From contig NZ_JAAVVC010000007.1 in the NCBI RefSeq assembly GCF_018449725.1, positions 124,001-188,000 of the forward strand: a DNA stretch of 64,000 bases. Reading direction: 5' to 3'. Position 1 is the first letter of the stretch; each line of letters begins with the position of its first letter. Below the pieces are notes generated by a model that worked only from the letters and a program-made list of their open reading frames with translations, did no database searches and was not told where the DNA came from. A program made the position numbers and the translations under genes. The stretch comes from Pseudomonas sp. dw_612. Its GTDB lineage: Bacteria; Pseudomonadota; Gammaproteobacteria; Pseudomonadales; Pseudomonadaceae. Positions 53,790-61,722 of this stretch are shown here, in pieces.

Positions 53790-54857
53790 TCAGAGGCTCG
53801 ATTTCTGGATGACCTGCAAGCTCATCTGCTCCAGCAGTTTGTTCATGTGAATGAACTGCGCGAAGCGTTTGTCCTGGGTCTGACCATGGAAGAAACGGTA
53901 GTAAATCTGCTGCACGATGCCGGCCAGGCGGAACAGGCCATAGGTGTAGTAGAAGTCGAAATTGTCGATCTGGATGCCTGAGCGTTCGGCGTAGTAATCG
54001 ACGAATTCGCGGCGGGTCAGCATGCCCGGCGCGTGGCTTGGCTGGCGGCGCATCAGTTGCACCGGCGCCGGGTCACCGGCCTCGATCCAGTAGGCGAGGG
54101 TGTTGCCCAAATCCATCAACGGGTCGCCGAGGGTGGTCAGTTCCCAGTCGAGCACGCCGATAATGTCCATCGGGTTGTTCGGGTCCAGGATCACGTTGTC
54201 GAAGCGGTAATCGTTGTGGACGATGCTCGACGTCGGGTGGTCGGCCGGCATCTTGTCGTTGAGCCAGGCCTTGACCGCTTCCCACTGCGGCGCGTCGGGG
54301 GTCAGGGCTTTCTCGTAGCGTTCGCTCCAGCCTTTGATCTGCCGTGCGACGTAGCCTTCAGGTTTGCCGAGATCGCCCAGGCCACAGGCGTTGTAGTCGA
54401 CCCGATGCAGTTCCACGAACCGGTCGATGAAGCTTTTACACAGCGCTTCGGTCTTGGCCGAATCCAGGCCCAGCTCCGGCGGCAATTCCGAGCGCAGGAT
54501 GATGCCGCTGACTCGCTCCATCACATAGAACTCGGCGCCGATCACCGATTCGTCGGTGCAGTGCACGTAGGCCTTGGGGCAGTACGGAAAGCCGTCCTTG
54601 AGCTGATTGAGAATACGGAATTCGCGGCCCATGTCGTGGGCGGACTTGGCCTTGTGGCCGAACGGCGGGCGGCGCAGGACGAATTCCTGTTCGGGGTATT
54701 CCAGCAAATAGGTCAGGTTCGACGCGCCGCCGGGAAACTGGCTGATCTGCGGCAAGCCGCTCAAGCCCGGAATATGCGCCTTGAGGTACGGATCGATCAG
54801 GCTGGCATCGAGTTCTTCGCCGGAGCGGATACGGGTGGACTGGTCAGTAAGCGCCAT
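53790..54857 (-). CDS. Phosphotransferase-family protein (ACAD10/APH-like)
   Basis: The 355-residue protein has a kinase-like fold: GGASNLTYLLEYPEQEFVLRRPP (nucleotide loop and Lys/Arg), SIVHNDYRFDNVILD (catalytic loop HNDXXXXN) and IGVLDWELTTLGDPLMDLG (metal-binding DWE). It resembles the bacterial counterparts of the ACAD10/11 N-terminal kinase, which phosphorylate 4-hydroxyacyl-CoAs. It is transcribed with the SDR gene downstream, which suggests hydroxy-fatty-acid catabolism. Confidence 0.85.
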   Translation of the reverse strand: MALTDQSTRIRSGEELDASLIDPYLKAHIPGLSGLPQISQFPGGASNLTYLLEYPEQEFVLRRPPFGHKAKSAHDMGREFRILNQLKDGFPYCPKAYVHCTDESVIGAEFYVMERVSGIILRSELPPELGLDSAKTEALCKSFIDRFVELHRVDYNACGLGDLGKPEGYVARQIKGWSERYEKALTPDAPQWEAVKAWLNDKMPADHPTSSIVHNDYRFDNVILDPNNPMDIIGVLDWELTTLGDPLMDLGNTLAYWIEAGDPAPVQLMRRQPSHAPGMLTRREFVDYYAERSGIQIDNFDFYYTYGLFRLAGIVQQIYYRFFHGQTQDKRFAQFIHMNKLLEQMSLQVIQKSSL

Positions 54858-55045
54858 GCTTATCCCTTCTGCTTATTTTGGAGGCCAGACATCATTGGCT
54901 AATCTAATGGTGAGACGGGCGTGCCACAAGCGCGGCTCGGTCTTATAGGTTAGCGTGTTGCAGGATAATCAGCGTTCCTGATGCGAGAACCGGCGCGGCG
55001 GTCTATGGTTCTGGGGATGCAATGCTTCCAGGAAGGAGGTTTGAA

Positions 55046-55438
55046 ATGGGCTGTCCGCAAGTGTGTGCCACCGCAACCCTGCAATGCAGCTTCGGCGCGG
55101 CGCCGGCCGTGCTCAACGTGCTGCCGGTGAACCGAACCCTGACCGGCGGCATGCCGGCGGCCAACATCATGGACCACATCCCGTTGGTCAATGTCATGCC
55201 CTTCGGCGTGTGCATGAGCATGGCCAACCCGATGGTCGCGGCCGCCACCGCGGCGGCACTGGGCGTGCTGACCCCAATGCCGTGCATTCCGGCCACCGCC
55301 TCGCCGTGGCTGCCCGGCGCGCCAACGGTGCTGCTGGGCAACATGCCCGCGCTGGACGCCAACAGTATCCTGATGTGCAACTGGGCGGGGGTGATCAAAA
55401 TCGCCATGCCGGGGCAGATGCAGATGCTTATACCCTGA
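55046..55438 (+). CDS. PAAR-like protein (DUF4280 type), T6SS spike accessory
   Basis: The 130-residue protein (MGCPQVCATATLQCSFGAAPAVLNVLPVNR...NIMDHIPLVNVMPFGVCMSMANPMVAAATAAAL...LLGNMPALDANSILMCNWAGVIKI) is of the PAAR-like DUF4280 family, which caps the VgrG spike or links effectors to it. A strong site, GGAAGGAGG, precedes ATG 55046. It is encoded opposite to the nearby vgrG. It has no C-terminal toxin extension. Confidence 0.8.
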   Translation: MGCPQVCATATLQCSFGAAPAVLNVLPVNRTLTGGMPAANIMDHIPLVNVMPFGVCMSMANPMVAAATAAALGVLTPMPCIPATASPWLPGAPTVLLGNMPALDANSILMCNWAGVIKIAMPGQMQMLIP

Positions 55439-55448
55439 CACCAAACCC

Positions 55449-55538
55449 TGTGGGAGCGGGCTTGCTCGCGAAGGCGGTGTGTCAGGCGACATTGATATTG
55501 AATGTGCCGGCCTCTTCGCGAGCAAGCCCGCTCCCACA
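55449..55538. repeat. REP inverted pair
   Basis: Facing REP copies between the convergent PAAR-like and YwqK-type genes; a single partial copy (GGAGCGAGGCTTGCCCGCGAAG) follows at about 55559-55580. Confidence 0.9.
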
Positions 55539-55604
55539 TTGGATTGCGCTCCCCTGTAGGAGCGAGGCTTGCCCGCGAAGAGGCCCTAACTACCAACACA
55601 AAAT

Positions 55605-56147
55605 TCAAACCTGCTCAGGATCCGTCCACCGCCGAACCCACCAACGCACCCGGGAAATCGGCTTGCCCTCGGCATCCAGCGGCCGCCCGTCGCTGGCAAA
55701 ACCCTGCTGCGGCTCGACCAATTGCCCATTGAGATACCGCGCGTCCACCGCCGGTTTGCCGTTGGGATGAAAGCGCTGATAACGCCCCTCACGCACACCG
55801 TCGCGGTAGAACTCGGCCTCGGCCAATTGTCCGTCAGGGAAGTAGTTATTCGCCTCGCCGTGCAACAACCCCCGGCGATAACTGGCCTTGCGCTGCAACC
55901 AACCCTCAGGCGCATAAAAACTGGCGACGCCTTGCAATTTGTCCCGCACAAACGGCAGATGCGCCGAGACTTTGCCATTGGGGTGATACAGCAAACTGGT
56001 GCCCTGCAATTCACCCTGGCTGTAATTCAGATCCGCCTGGGGCCGCCCGGCTTCCTTGATATGCAACGGGCCTTCCAGGCGCTCATCGACCAGGCGCCCG
56101 TCCATGTGACTGTCACCACGGTCCAGATCCACTTTGCTGGATGACAT
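55605..56147 (-). CDS. YwqK/MORN-repeat protein beside vgrG
   Basis: The 180-residue protein has five or so repeats of the form GELQGTSLLYHPNGKVSAHLPF, GLLHGEANNYFPDGQLAEAEFY and GVREGRYQRFHPNGKPAVDARY, typical of YwqK-type antitoxin-like proteins with MORN-like repeats. No signal peptide is seen. It starts 14 bases after the vgrG stop on the same strand, so it is probably co-transcribed; an adaptor or immunity-type role for a T6SS cargo is inferred only from position. Confidence 0.75.
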   Translation of the reverse strand: MSSSKVDLDRGDSHMDGRLVDERLEGPLHIKEAGRPQADLNYSQGELQGTSLLYHPNGKVSAHLPFVRDKLQGVASFYAPEGWLQRKASYRRGLLHGEANNYFPDGQLAEAEFYRDGVREGRYQRFHPNGKPAVDARYLNGQLVEPQQGFASDGRPLDAEGKPISRVRWWVRRWTDPEQV

Positions 56148-56161
56148 CGTCGAAAACCTCC

Positions 56162-58171
56162 TCAGTTGACCTTCACCAGGCCGCCCTTGATGGTCAGCAT
56201 GCCGCCGCCGTCCACGGTCTGCTCGGCGCCACCCTTGTTCATCAGGCTGACCCCGGCGTCGTTGGTCAACGTGGTGCCGGCCTTGTTGGTCAGCTCGGTT
56301 CCAGCCGTATTGCTCAACGCCGTCCCGGCCTTCTGACTGACCGACGTACTGGCCTCGGCCGCCAGGTCCGCGCCGCTCTTGATGCTGAAACTGCCGCCGC
56401 TTTGCAGGGTCAGGGTGCCGCTCACTTTGATCGTCAGGTTGCCGTCCACCGTCAGGCTGTAATTGCCGGTGACCTTGTGCTCGTAGTTGCCGCCCGTGCT
56501 GTGGGTCTGGTCGGCGCCGACCGTCACCGTGCGGCTGTCCTTCACGTCGAGCGTGTCGCTGCCGGTCTGGATCGTCACGCTGCGTTTGCCTTTCTCCAAC
56601 GTTACCGTCTCATCGCCATCCTTCACCGTGCGCGTGCGCGCGTTCTGCACGGTCAGGGTTTCGTCGTGGCCGACCGTGGCGGTGGTGTCGTTGAGCACGT
56701 TTATCCTGAAATCCTTCTGCGCCTGCAAAAACACTTCTTCGGCATCCTTCTTGTCCTCAAAGCGCAACTCATTGAACCCGCCACCACCCTTGGACGATTG
56801 GGTCTTGATCCCGGACTGGGTCTGATTCGCCGGCAGCGCATAGGGCAGGGCGTTGTCGCCGTTGTAGACGCAACCGGTCACCAGCGGTCGATCGGGATCG
56901 CCATCGATAAAGGTCACGATCACTTCCTGGCCGATGCGCGGGATGAACTGCATGCCGAAACCCTTGCCGCTCCAGGGCAGCACCACCCGCACCCAACAGG
57001 AACTGGTTTCGTCGTTCTTGCCGTCGCGGTCCCAGGGGAATTGCACCTTGATCCGGCCGTATTCATCGGTCCAGATTTCTTCGCCGGCCTTGCCGACCAC
57101 GATGGCGGTTTGCGTGTGCATCCGTGGTTTGGGCGTGGTCCGCGCCGGGCGGAACGGCGTGGCTTTGGGGATCGCTTCGAAGCGATTGCGATAATCCTCA
57201 TGACTGGCTTCATGAGTAACCGCCGTCACCACCCAATCGATATTCAGACTCGCATCATCATGCCCAGCGAGGGTGAACCAATGCCCCGGCACCAGCCAGC
57301 GGCAGTCGCTTTCACCGACAAAACGCTTCTCCTGACTGCGCAACCCGTCGACCCGCTGCTTGGTCAACGCATCGCCCCGGGCCTTGGCGTTGTAACCGCC
57401 GGGATGCTCATAGATTGAACGCGGTCCTGCCACCGCTTCCGCTTGGCCATAGAGGGAAGTGGTCGGCGTGGTGAACTCGTAATCCGTCGCCCGATACACC
57501 CCCGCGACAGCTTGCAGGCACACCTGGCCGGAGCGGATGCCATGCAGTTCGCGCTCGCCCAACTGTTGGCCGAGATAGGTGACGGTCGGCCCATTGGGAA
57601 TCTGCGCAAACGCATCGTTGCTATCGCCCAGCACCAGCGTGTGCGTGCCGGCCTCGTGAGTAAAAAACCAGAAAATCCCTTCCTCTTCCAGCAGTCGCGA
57701 GACGAAGGCGAAATCGGTTTCGCCGTACTGCACGCAGTATTCGCGCGGGGTGTAACTGCCGGTGAGGGACAGCTTGAAATCAGTGAAGCCGTGGGCCTTG
57801 AAAATCGTAGTGACGATGTCCGAGGTCGCGAGGTTCTGAAACACACGGTTGTTGCTGGCGAGGGTGAGCCACCAGAGCCACGGTCTTAATACAAGCTGAT
57901 AGCGTTCGGCAGTGGCGTCAGCGGGGAGTTGGCGAATTTCGGCAACCAGCGCATCGAAGGGGCGCAGCAGGGCGTCGTTGTGCAGGGTGGTGGTGACGTG
58001 GGTGGCGACGGCGGAGGTCAGGGTGAGGGAAGTGCCATCGTTGAGGCCGTTGAGGATTTGCGAGCCGAGTGAGTTGAGCGCTTCCTCGCCAAACAGTGAT
58101 TCAGGGTAAAGCGCCGACAGCGAAGTGGCGGTGAGGGAGAGACTGGAGTTGCTGTCGATACTTCTAGCCAT
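56162..58171 (-). CDS. vgrG: Type VI secretion spike protein VgrG
   Basis: The 669-residue protein has a gp27-like part (residues about 40-370: FDALVAEIRQLP, YVQYGETDFAFVSRLLEEEGIFWFFTH), a gp5 OB-fold (GEEIWTDEYGRIKVQFPWDRDGKND; CWVRVVLPWSGKGFGMQFIPRIGQEVIVTFIDGDPDRP) and a C-terminal beta-helix of VTV/LTV repeats with TVGHDETLTVQNARTRTVKDGDETV. It ends in a repetitive LTNKAGTTLTNDAG tail without an added toxin domain. It is the spike tip that carries effectors. Confidence 0.94.
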   Translation of the reverse strand: MARSIDSNSSLSLTATSLSALYPESLFGEEALNSLGSQILNGLNDGTSLTLTSAVATHVTTTLHNDALLRPFDALVAEIRQLPADATAERYQLVLRPWLWWLTLASNNRVFQNLATSDIVTTIFKAHGFTDFKLSLTGSYTPREYCVQYGETDFAFVSRLLEEEGIFWFFTHEAGTHTLVLGDSNDAFAQIPNGPTVTYLGQQLGERELHGIRSGQVCLQAVAGVYRATDYEFTTPTTSLYGQAEAVAGPRSIYEHPGGYNAKARGDALTKQRVDGLRSQEKRFVGESDCRWLVPGHWFTLAGHDDASLNIDWVVTAVTHEASHEDYRNRFEAIPKATPFRPARTTPKPRMHTQTAIVVGKAGEEIWTDEYGRIKVQFPWDRDGKNDETSSCWVRVVLPWSGKGFGMQFIPRIGQEVIVTFIDGDPDRPLVTGCVYNGDNALPYALPANQTQSGIKTQSSKGGGGFNELRFEDKKDAEEVFLQAQKDFRINVLNDTTATVGHDETLTVQNARTRTVKDGDETVTLEKGKRSVTIQTGSDTLDVKDSRTVTVGADQTHSTGGNYEHKVTGNYSLTVDGNLTIKVSGTLTLQSGGSFSIKSGADLAAEASTSVSQKAGTALSNTAGTELTNKAGTTLTNDAGVSLMNKGGAEQTVDGGGMLTIKGGLVKVN

Positions 58172-58224
58172 AACACATCCTTGAACAACGGGTAATAAAT
58201 CTGTCCTCCATGTGCTTTAACCCG

Positions 58225-59955
58225 TCAGCACTCTATCCCGTGCATTTTCCAGAAGGCTGCACATTCTCCGGGCGTCGTTATATTTTCGACACAGATGCCC
58301 AAGTATTTGTCAGGGCCCCAAAGTTTGTCGTATACCAACCGAGTCCCCTCTATATTTATGTGTGGGTTTAACTTGGTAAGGGCCCGGGTATAACGCTCGG
58401 CGGTAGAAATGACGAAGTGTACTTGCGGGTCACTTAAGCCCAGTGCATTGCCAGGTCGTGTACGTAGGTGCACGAGCAATGCCACCGCAAAGTTTGCAGG
58501 AAATGGCTGGAGGTCTGTGGTTTGCGCTATATAGGCTGCCAGTTGTGTGCGGTTGCTGGTATTGAAGTTTATGTCCCATTCGAAATCTATGTCATGCAGG
58601 CGGTCATGACCCGCGTCTGGATTGGGTGAGCCTTTAGGGAGCTTGCCAGTGCTGGTCGTTAGGTCCGGTGTTGAATGCATGACGAGACGTCTTTGTGGCG
58701 CAACGGTGACCGGCATATATTCATTGAGTGCCTCAATACTCGCCATGACCATGGCAATGCCTTCCGTGGGGCGGGCTGCGGCCGGAAGTGTGTTGCTGAT
58801 GTCTTTATAGCTGGCCAGTTTTACACCTCTGGTATTGTTTTCGATCTGTCTGTCCGGATCACCTTGCAACCACAGTGTGTCCTTGCCGAATCCGGCTTCA
58901 CTGCTCATTGCCGATCCGACAATAATCAGTGAGCGGTTTTCAGTACCGATGGCCAGTAATGAAGGTTTGGCACTGATTGCCAGGTTCTTGTCGTAATAGG
59001 CAACCAGGTCGGCGTGAATTCCAGGGTCGAGAATTGTTTTTATACCTTTGGTCAGGTGGTCGGCTCCCAGTGCATACACCAAGATGTCGACTACTTGTAT
59101 TTCGACGTTTCCGTCTTTGTTTTTAAAAGCCAGTTTCAGCTTTCCTGTCTCTAAATCGCGTGTCACTTTCGTAAGCTTTAAAACACTTCTGACTTTCTCG
59201 AAGTCTTCTTCTATGGCGCTGTTTCTATTGCCGGCGGGAAAGGCTTCGGTAAAACGGGATCCCGCGTCCCATGCGCTCCCGCCGGTGCCGGGACGCGTGA
59301 ACCATAAAAGAACATTCATTTCCCTCATCACGGCTAACTCTACTACCCATGCGGCTGTCGCCGAACCACCGTAAACGGCGACAGTGGCCCCGGCCATAAC
59401 GGCGGCGTCAGGCATCTTCCAGCCGGGGTCCATGAACTCATTGCCCCCGACGATCGAGCCTTTGAATGCCTCGATATCAACCTCGGCGGGCTTGTTTTCC
59501 TCTTCCATCAGCGCACGCGCGGAGCCGGGACCCATTGCAATAATTACTTTCTCACAGGTAATCCGTCCACCCACGCTGCCGGTCAGTTTAAGAGAATAAC
59601 CGGTCCCGGTTTTACTGATGTTGGTGACATAAGAAAGGGGGATCTGGGCATAGCAATGTTGTCTTAAGTAGTACTTTAATACGGTCGAGAAAAGCCCGGC
59701 CTTCATGAAGTCGGCCCCAGGTACCGGCTGGCTGGAAAATCCACGGTCTGCGCGGCCATGGCCTAGAAGGTTGCCTGAAAGTAATTGCTGTGGTTGTCCC
59801 ATGTTATGGCCCGGTGACATGTTTTGCCACAGGTCCGGACCCCCCATCAAATAGATATCGCCCAGTGTTTTATTAGTGGACTTTAAGTACTGCTGGATCG
59901 TATTGAGATAAGCGACCGCCGAAATACCGGCTCCAATGACGATTGTATCGGGCAT
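58225..59955 (-). CDS. Uncharacterised flavoprotein-like protein (FAD/NAD(P)-binding)
   Basis: The 576-residue protein starts with a dinucleotide-binding motif (MPDTIVIGAGISAVAYLNTI) and has a second possible one (AGATVAVYGGSATAAWVVELA) and a VIIAMGPGSA/ LLAIGTENRSLIIVGSA strand pair, as in two-domain FAD/NAD(P) oxidoreductases. No signal peptide is seen. I cannot name the family or substrate. Two sampled 60-base lines (58981, 59161) have 29 and 24 G+C against 36 in vgrG (57001), which hints at recent transfer. It follows 53 bases upstream of vgrG on the same strand. Confidence 0.7.
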   Translation of the reverse strand: MPDTIVIGAGISAVAYLNTIQQYLKSTNKTLGDIYLMGGPDLWQNMSPGHNMGQPQQLLSGNLLGHGRADRGFSSQPVPGADFMKAGLFSTVLKYYLRQHCYAQIPLSYVTNISKTGTGYSLKLTGSVGGRITCEKVIIAMGPGSARALMEEENKPAEVDIEAFKGSIVGGNEFMDPGWKMPDAAVMAGATVAVYGGSATAAWVVELAVMREMNVLLWFTRPGTGGSAWDAGSRFTEAFPAGNRNSAIEEDFEKVRSVLKLTKVTRDLETGKLKLAFKNKDGNVEIQVVDILVYALGADHLTKGIKTILDPGIHADLVAYYDKNLAISAKPSLLAIGTENRSLIIVGSAMSSEAGFGKDTLWLQGDPDRQIENNTRGVKLASYKDISNTLPAAARPTEGIAMVMASIEALNEYMPVTVAPQRRLVMHSTPDLTTSTGKLPKGSPNPDAGHDRLHDIDFEWDINFNTSNRTQLAAYIAQTTDLQPFPANFAVALLVHLRTRPGNALGLSDPQVHFVISTAERYTRALTKLNPHINIEGTRLVYDKLWGPDKYLGICVENITTPGECAAFWKMHGIEC

Positions 59956-60025
59956 GATTCACATCCTTGATGTGTTGGGGAGCTTTCGGGTTGGTTTGCC
60001 TTTTGAGTTGTGTTTTTGGGACCCA

Positions 60026-60090
60026 CCAACACCCACTCTGCCAACTTTCCCGGTATTTGAATCATCAATACATTTCAACATTCCTTGCAC
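60026..60090 (-). pseudogene. Relic of a second clpV 3' end
   Basis: Read on the minus strand this gives R-N-V-E then, after a frameshift, [16 protein letters not shown], against [21 protein letters not shown] at the end of the intact clpV (61728-61793). DNA identity is also plain (CCAACACCCACTC, GCCAACTT, TCATCAA, CTTGCAC in order). It lacks a stop where clpV has one and has no start. Confidence 0.8.
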
Positions 60091-60146
60091 TGCGAAACGG
60101 GACTGGCTTATTGGCCGTCCCGTTTCCGTCTCTGTGCTTGTTTCAC

Positions 60147-61643
60147 TTATTGCTGCGTGTTTTTGGATTCGGCCGCTTTAGCCTGTTTCCACATCGGAAT
60201 GGCTTTAAACGCGGTGACCATGTCGTAATCCAGTGCAACCGGAGCCTGGCCTTCATCGGTATTCGGTCCCATCGGTGTCTTGCCGTCGCGGCTTTGAAAC
60301 CAGTTCATCCAGAGTTTCGATCCCGGCGTGGCCATGACCAGAGCGGCGTCGGGGTCACTGCTCGAAAGAGGCGGGTCAATGGTTTGCGGTGGCTGACTGG
60401 AGGTCGGCAGCAAAAAGGAGGTCATTGGATACTGGGCGCTGCTGTGGCAACCCAGGCATCCCGCGTTGGCCAGGCCGGCTGGGTAATAGTGCGAACCTGT
60501 CCAGGCCGGAGCGACGACAGCCCCATCGTTGGGGCCTGACAGCCTGCCGTCCCAACCCAGCGTGGATTTCGAGTAGAGCGGCGCCTTCGGGTTGACCCAG
60601 TTTTCGGTGAGCTTTGGATTGATGGTGACGGGCGGGGTCAGCGCTGTCGGATTGGTGTTGATGACGTCCGGGTTACCGCCCCAGGTCGCTCCTAATGGAA
60701 TCATCTTGTCCCAGGCGTCCTTGCCGGGGGCATTCTTGTCGTAGACCAGAGTCGAGAATACCCAACCGGTTTGCGGGGAAGCGACGCTGTCCTTGACGAT
60801 GATGTCGAACTGCATCAGCGATACATTGGTCATGGCCGGTTGGGCTGTAGTGCCCTTGAAGTTTTCGCCGACACATTTTGTCTTGTTGAGTGCACTGCCA
60901 TTGCTGGTGTTCACCGGTGCGTAGATTTGCCATTGGGCGGCCTTCTCCATGGGGGCCCAATCGCTGCCGCAGGCACTGACCATGGCAAATTTTACGATGA
61001 CACTGCCTTCCGCATATTGGGTAGTGGCGGTATCCAGTACTGGATTCATCGCACGCTCAGGTGTTTTTCCCCAGATATCGCCGAGGGTTTTCGCCGCTCG
61101 GGTGTCATAAAGAGTCAGGACATAAGTCGTTACGGGCAATGTCTGACCGGTCAAGGTGCCAGCGGGGAAGCCTGAACCTACATACACGCCACGAATCGGC
61201 TCGCGTTCGATGCCGAGCCAGATGGAGTCGTACCAACCGCTGTTCTTGTAATTCCAGTTGGCATAGTCAAAGACGATTTTTTTCATGTCGGGAGAGACGT
61301 AGTCTTTGAGTGCCTGTACATAGGCGTTAGCGTTGGCCTGAGTGATCTTGCCGTTAGCCGTCACCTTGCTCCATGGATAAGACGTGCCAGCAGGCAGCTC
61401 GGTGGGATAGTCATGGCTAAGGGTGAACAACGGCCCCTTGTAATCTGCCGGTGGGGAAAGTGCCGAGGCCAGGAATGGATCGATCTGGAGATTGGCATCA
61501 CCGAGTTTGTCAGCGGTGGAGGTCAGGAAGGCCACCTTGCCCACCAGTTCACTTTCCGGTTGCCGGGTTTCAGCCTGTGCTGACAGAGGGGCCAAAACAG
61601 CGACTGCCAACAGACTCATCGGGTATTTCAAGCTTTTTTTCAT
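60147..61643 (-). CDS. Exported protein with a single c-type haem motif
   Basis: The 498-residue protein has a signal peptide (LKYPMSLLAVAVLAPLSAQAETR) and one CXXCH haem site, CLGCHSSAQYP, near residue 410; a nearby downstream Met could be the sixth ligand. Most of the protein (e.g. FDYANWNYKNSGWYDSIWLGIEREPIRGVYVGSGFP) matches no family I know. ATG 61643 has AAGGAT in front; an earlier start at 61694 has no signal peptide at its N-terminus. It is a periplasmic or surface haem protein located between clpV and the relic of clpV, an unexpected place in a secretion locus. Confidence 0.75.
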   Translation of the reverse strand: MKKSLKYPMSLLAVAVLAPLSAQAETRQPESELVGKVAFLTSTADKLGDANLQIDPFLASALSPPADYKGPLFTLSHDYPTELPAGTSYPWSKVTANGKITQANANAYVQALKDYVSPDMKKIVFDYANWNYKNSGWYDSIWLGIEREPIRGVYVGSGFPAGTLTGQTLPVTTYVLTLYDTRAAKTLGDIWGKTPERAMNPVLDTATTQYAEGSVIVKFAMVSACGSDWAPMEKAAQWQIYAPVNTSNGSALNKTKCVGENFKGTTAQPAMTNVSLMQFDIIVKDSVASPQTGWVFSTLVYDKNAPGKDAWDKMIPLGATWGGNPDVINTNPTALTPPVTINPKLTENWVNPKAPLYSKSTLGWDGRLSGPNDGAVVAPAWTGSHYYPAGLANAGCLGCHSSAQYPMTSFLLPTSSQPPQTIDPPLSSSDPDAALVMATPGSKLWMNWFQSRDGKTPMGPNTDEGQAPVALDYDMVTAFKAIPMWKQAKAAESKNTQQ

Positions 61644-61722
61644 GACATTATCCTTGTCAGTTATGGAAGAACGACTTCCATTTATCACGGTCATTTGGTG
61701 GACTTTCAGCGATTGACAGGCG

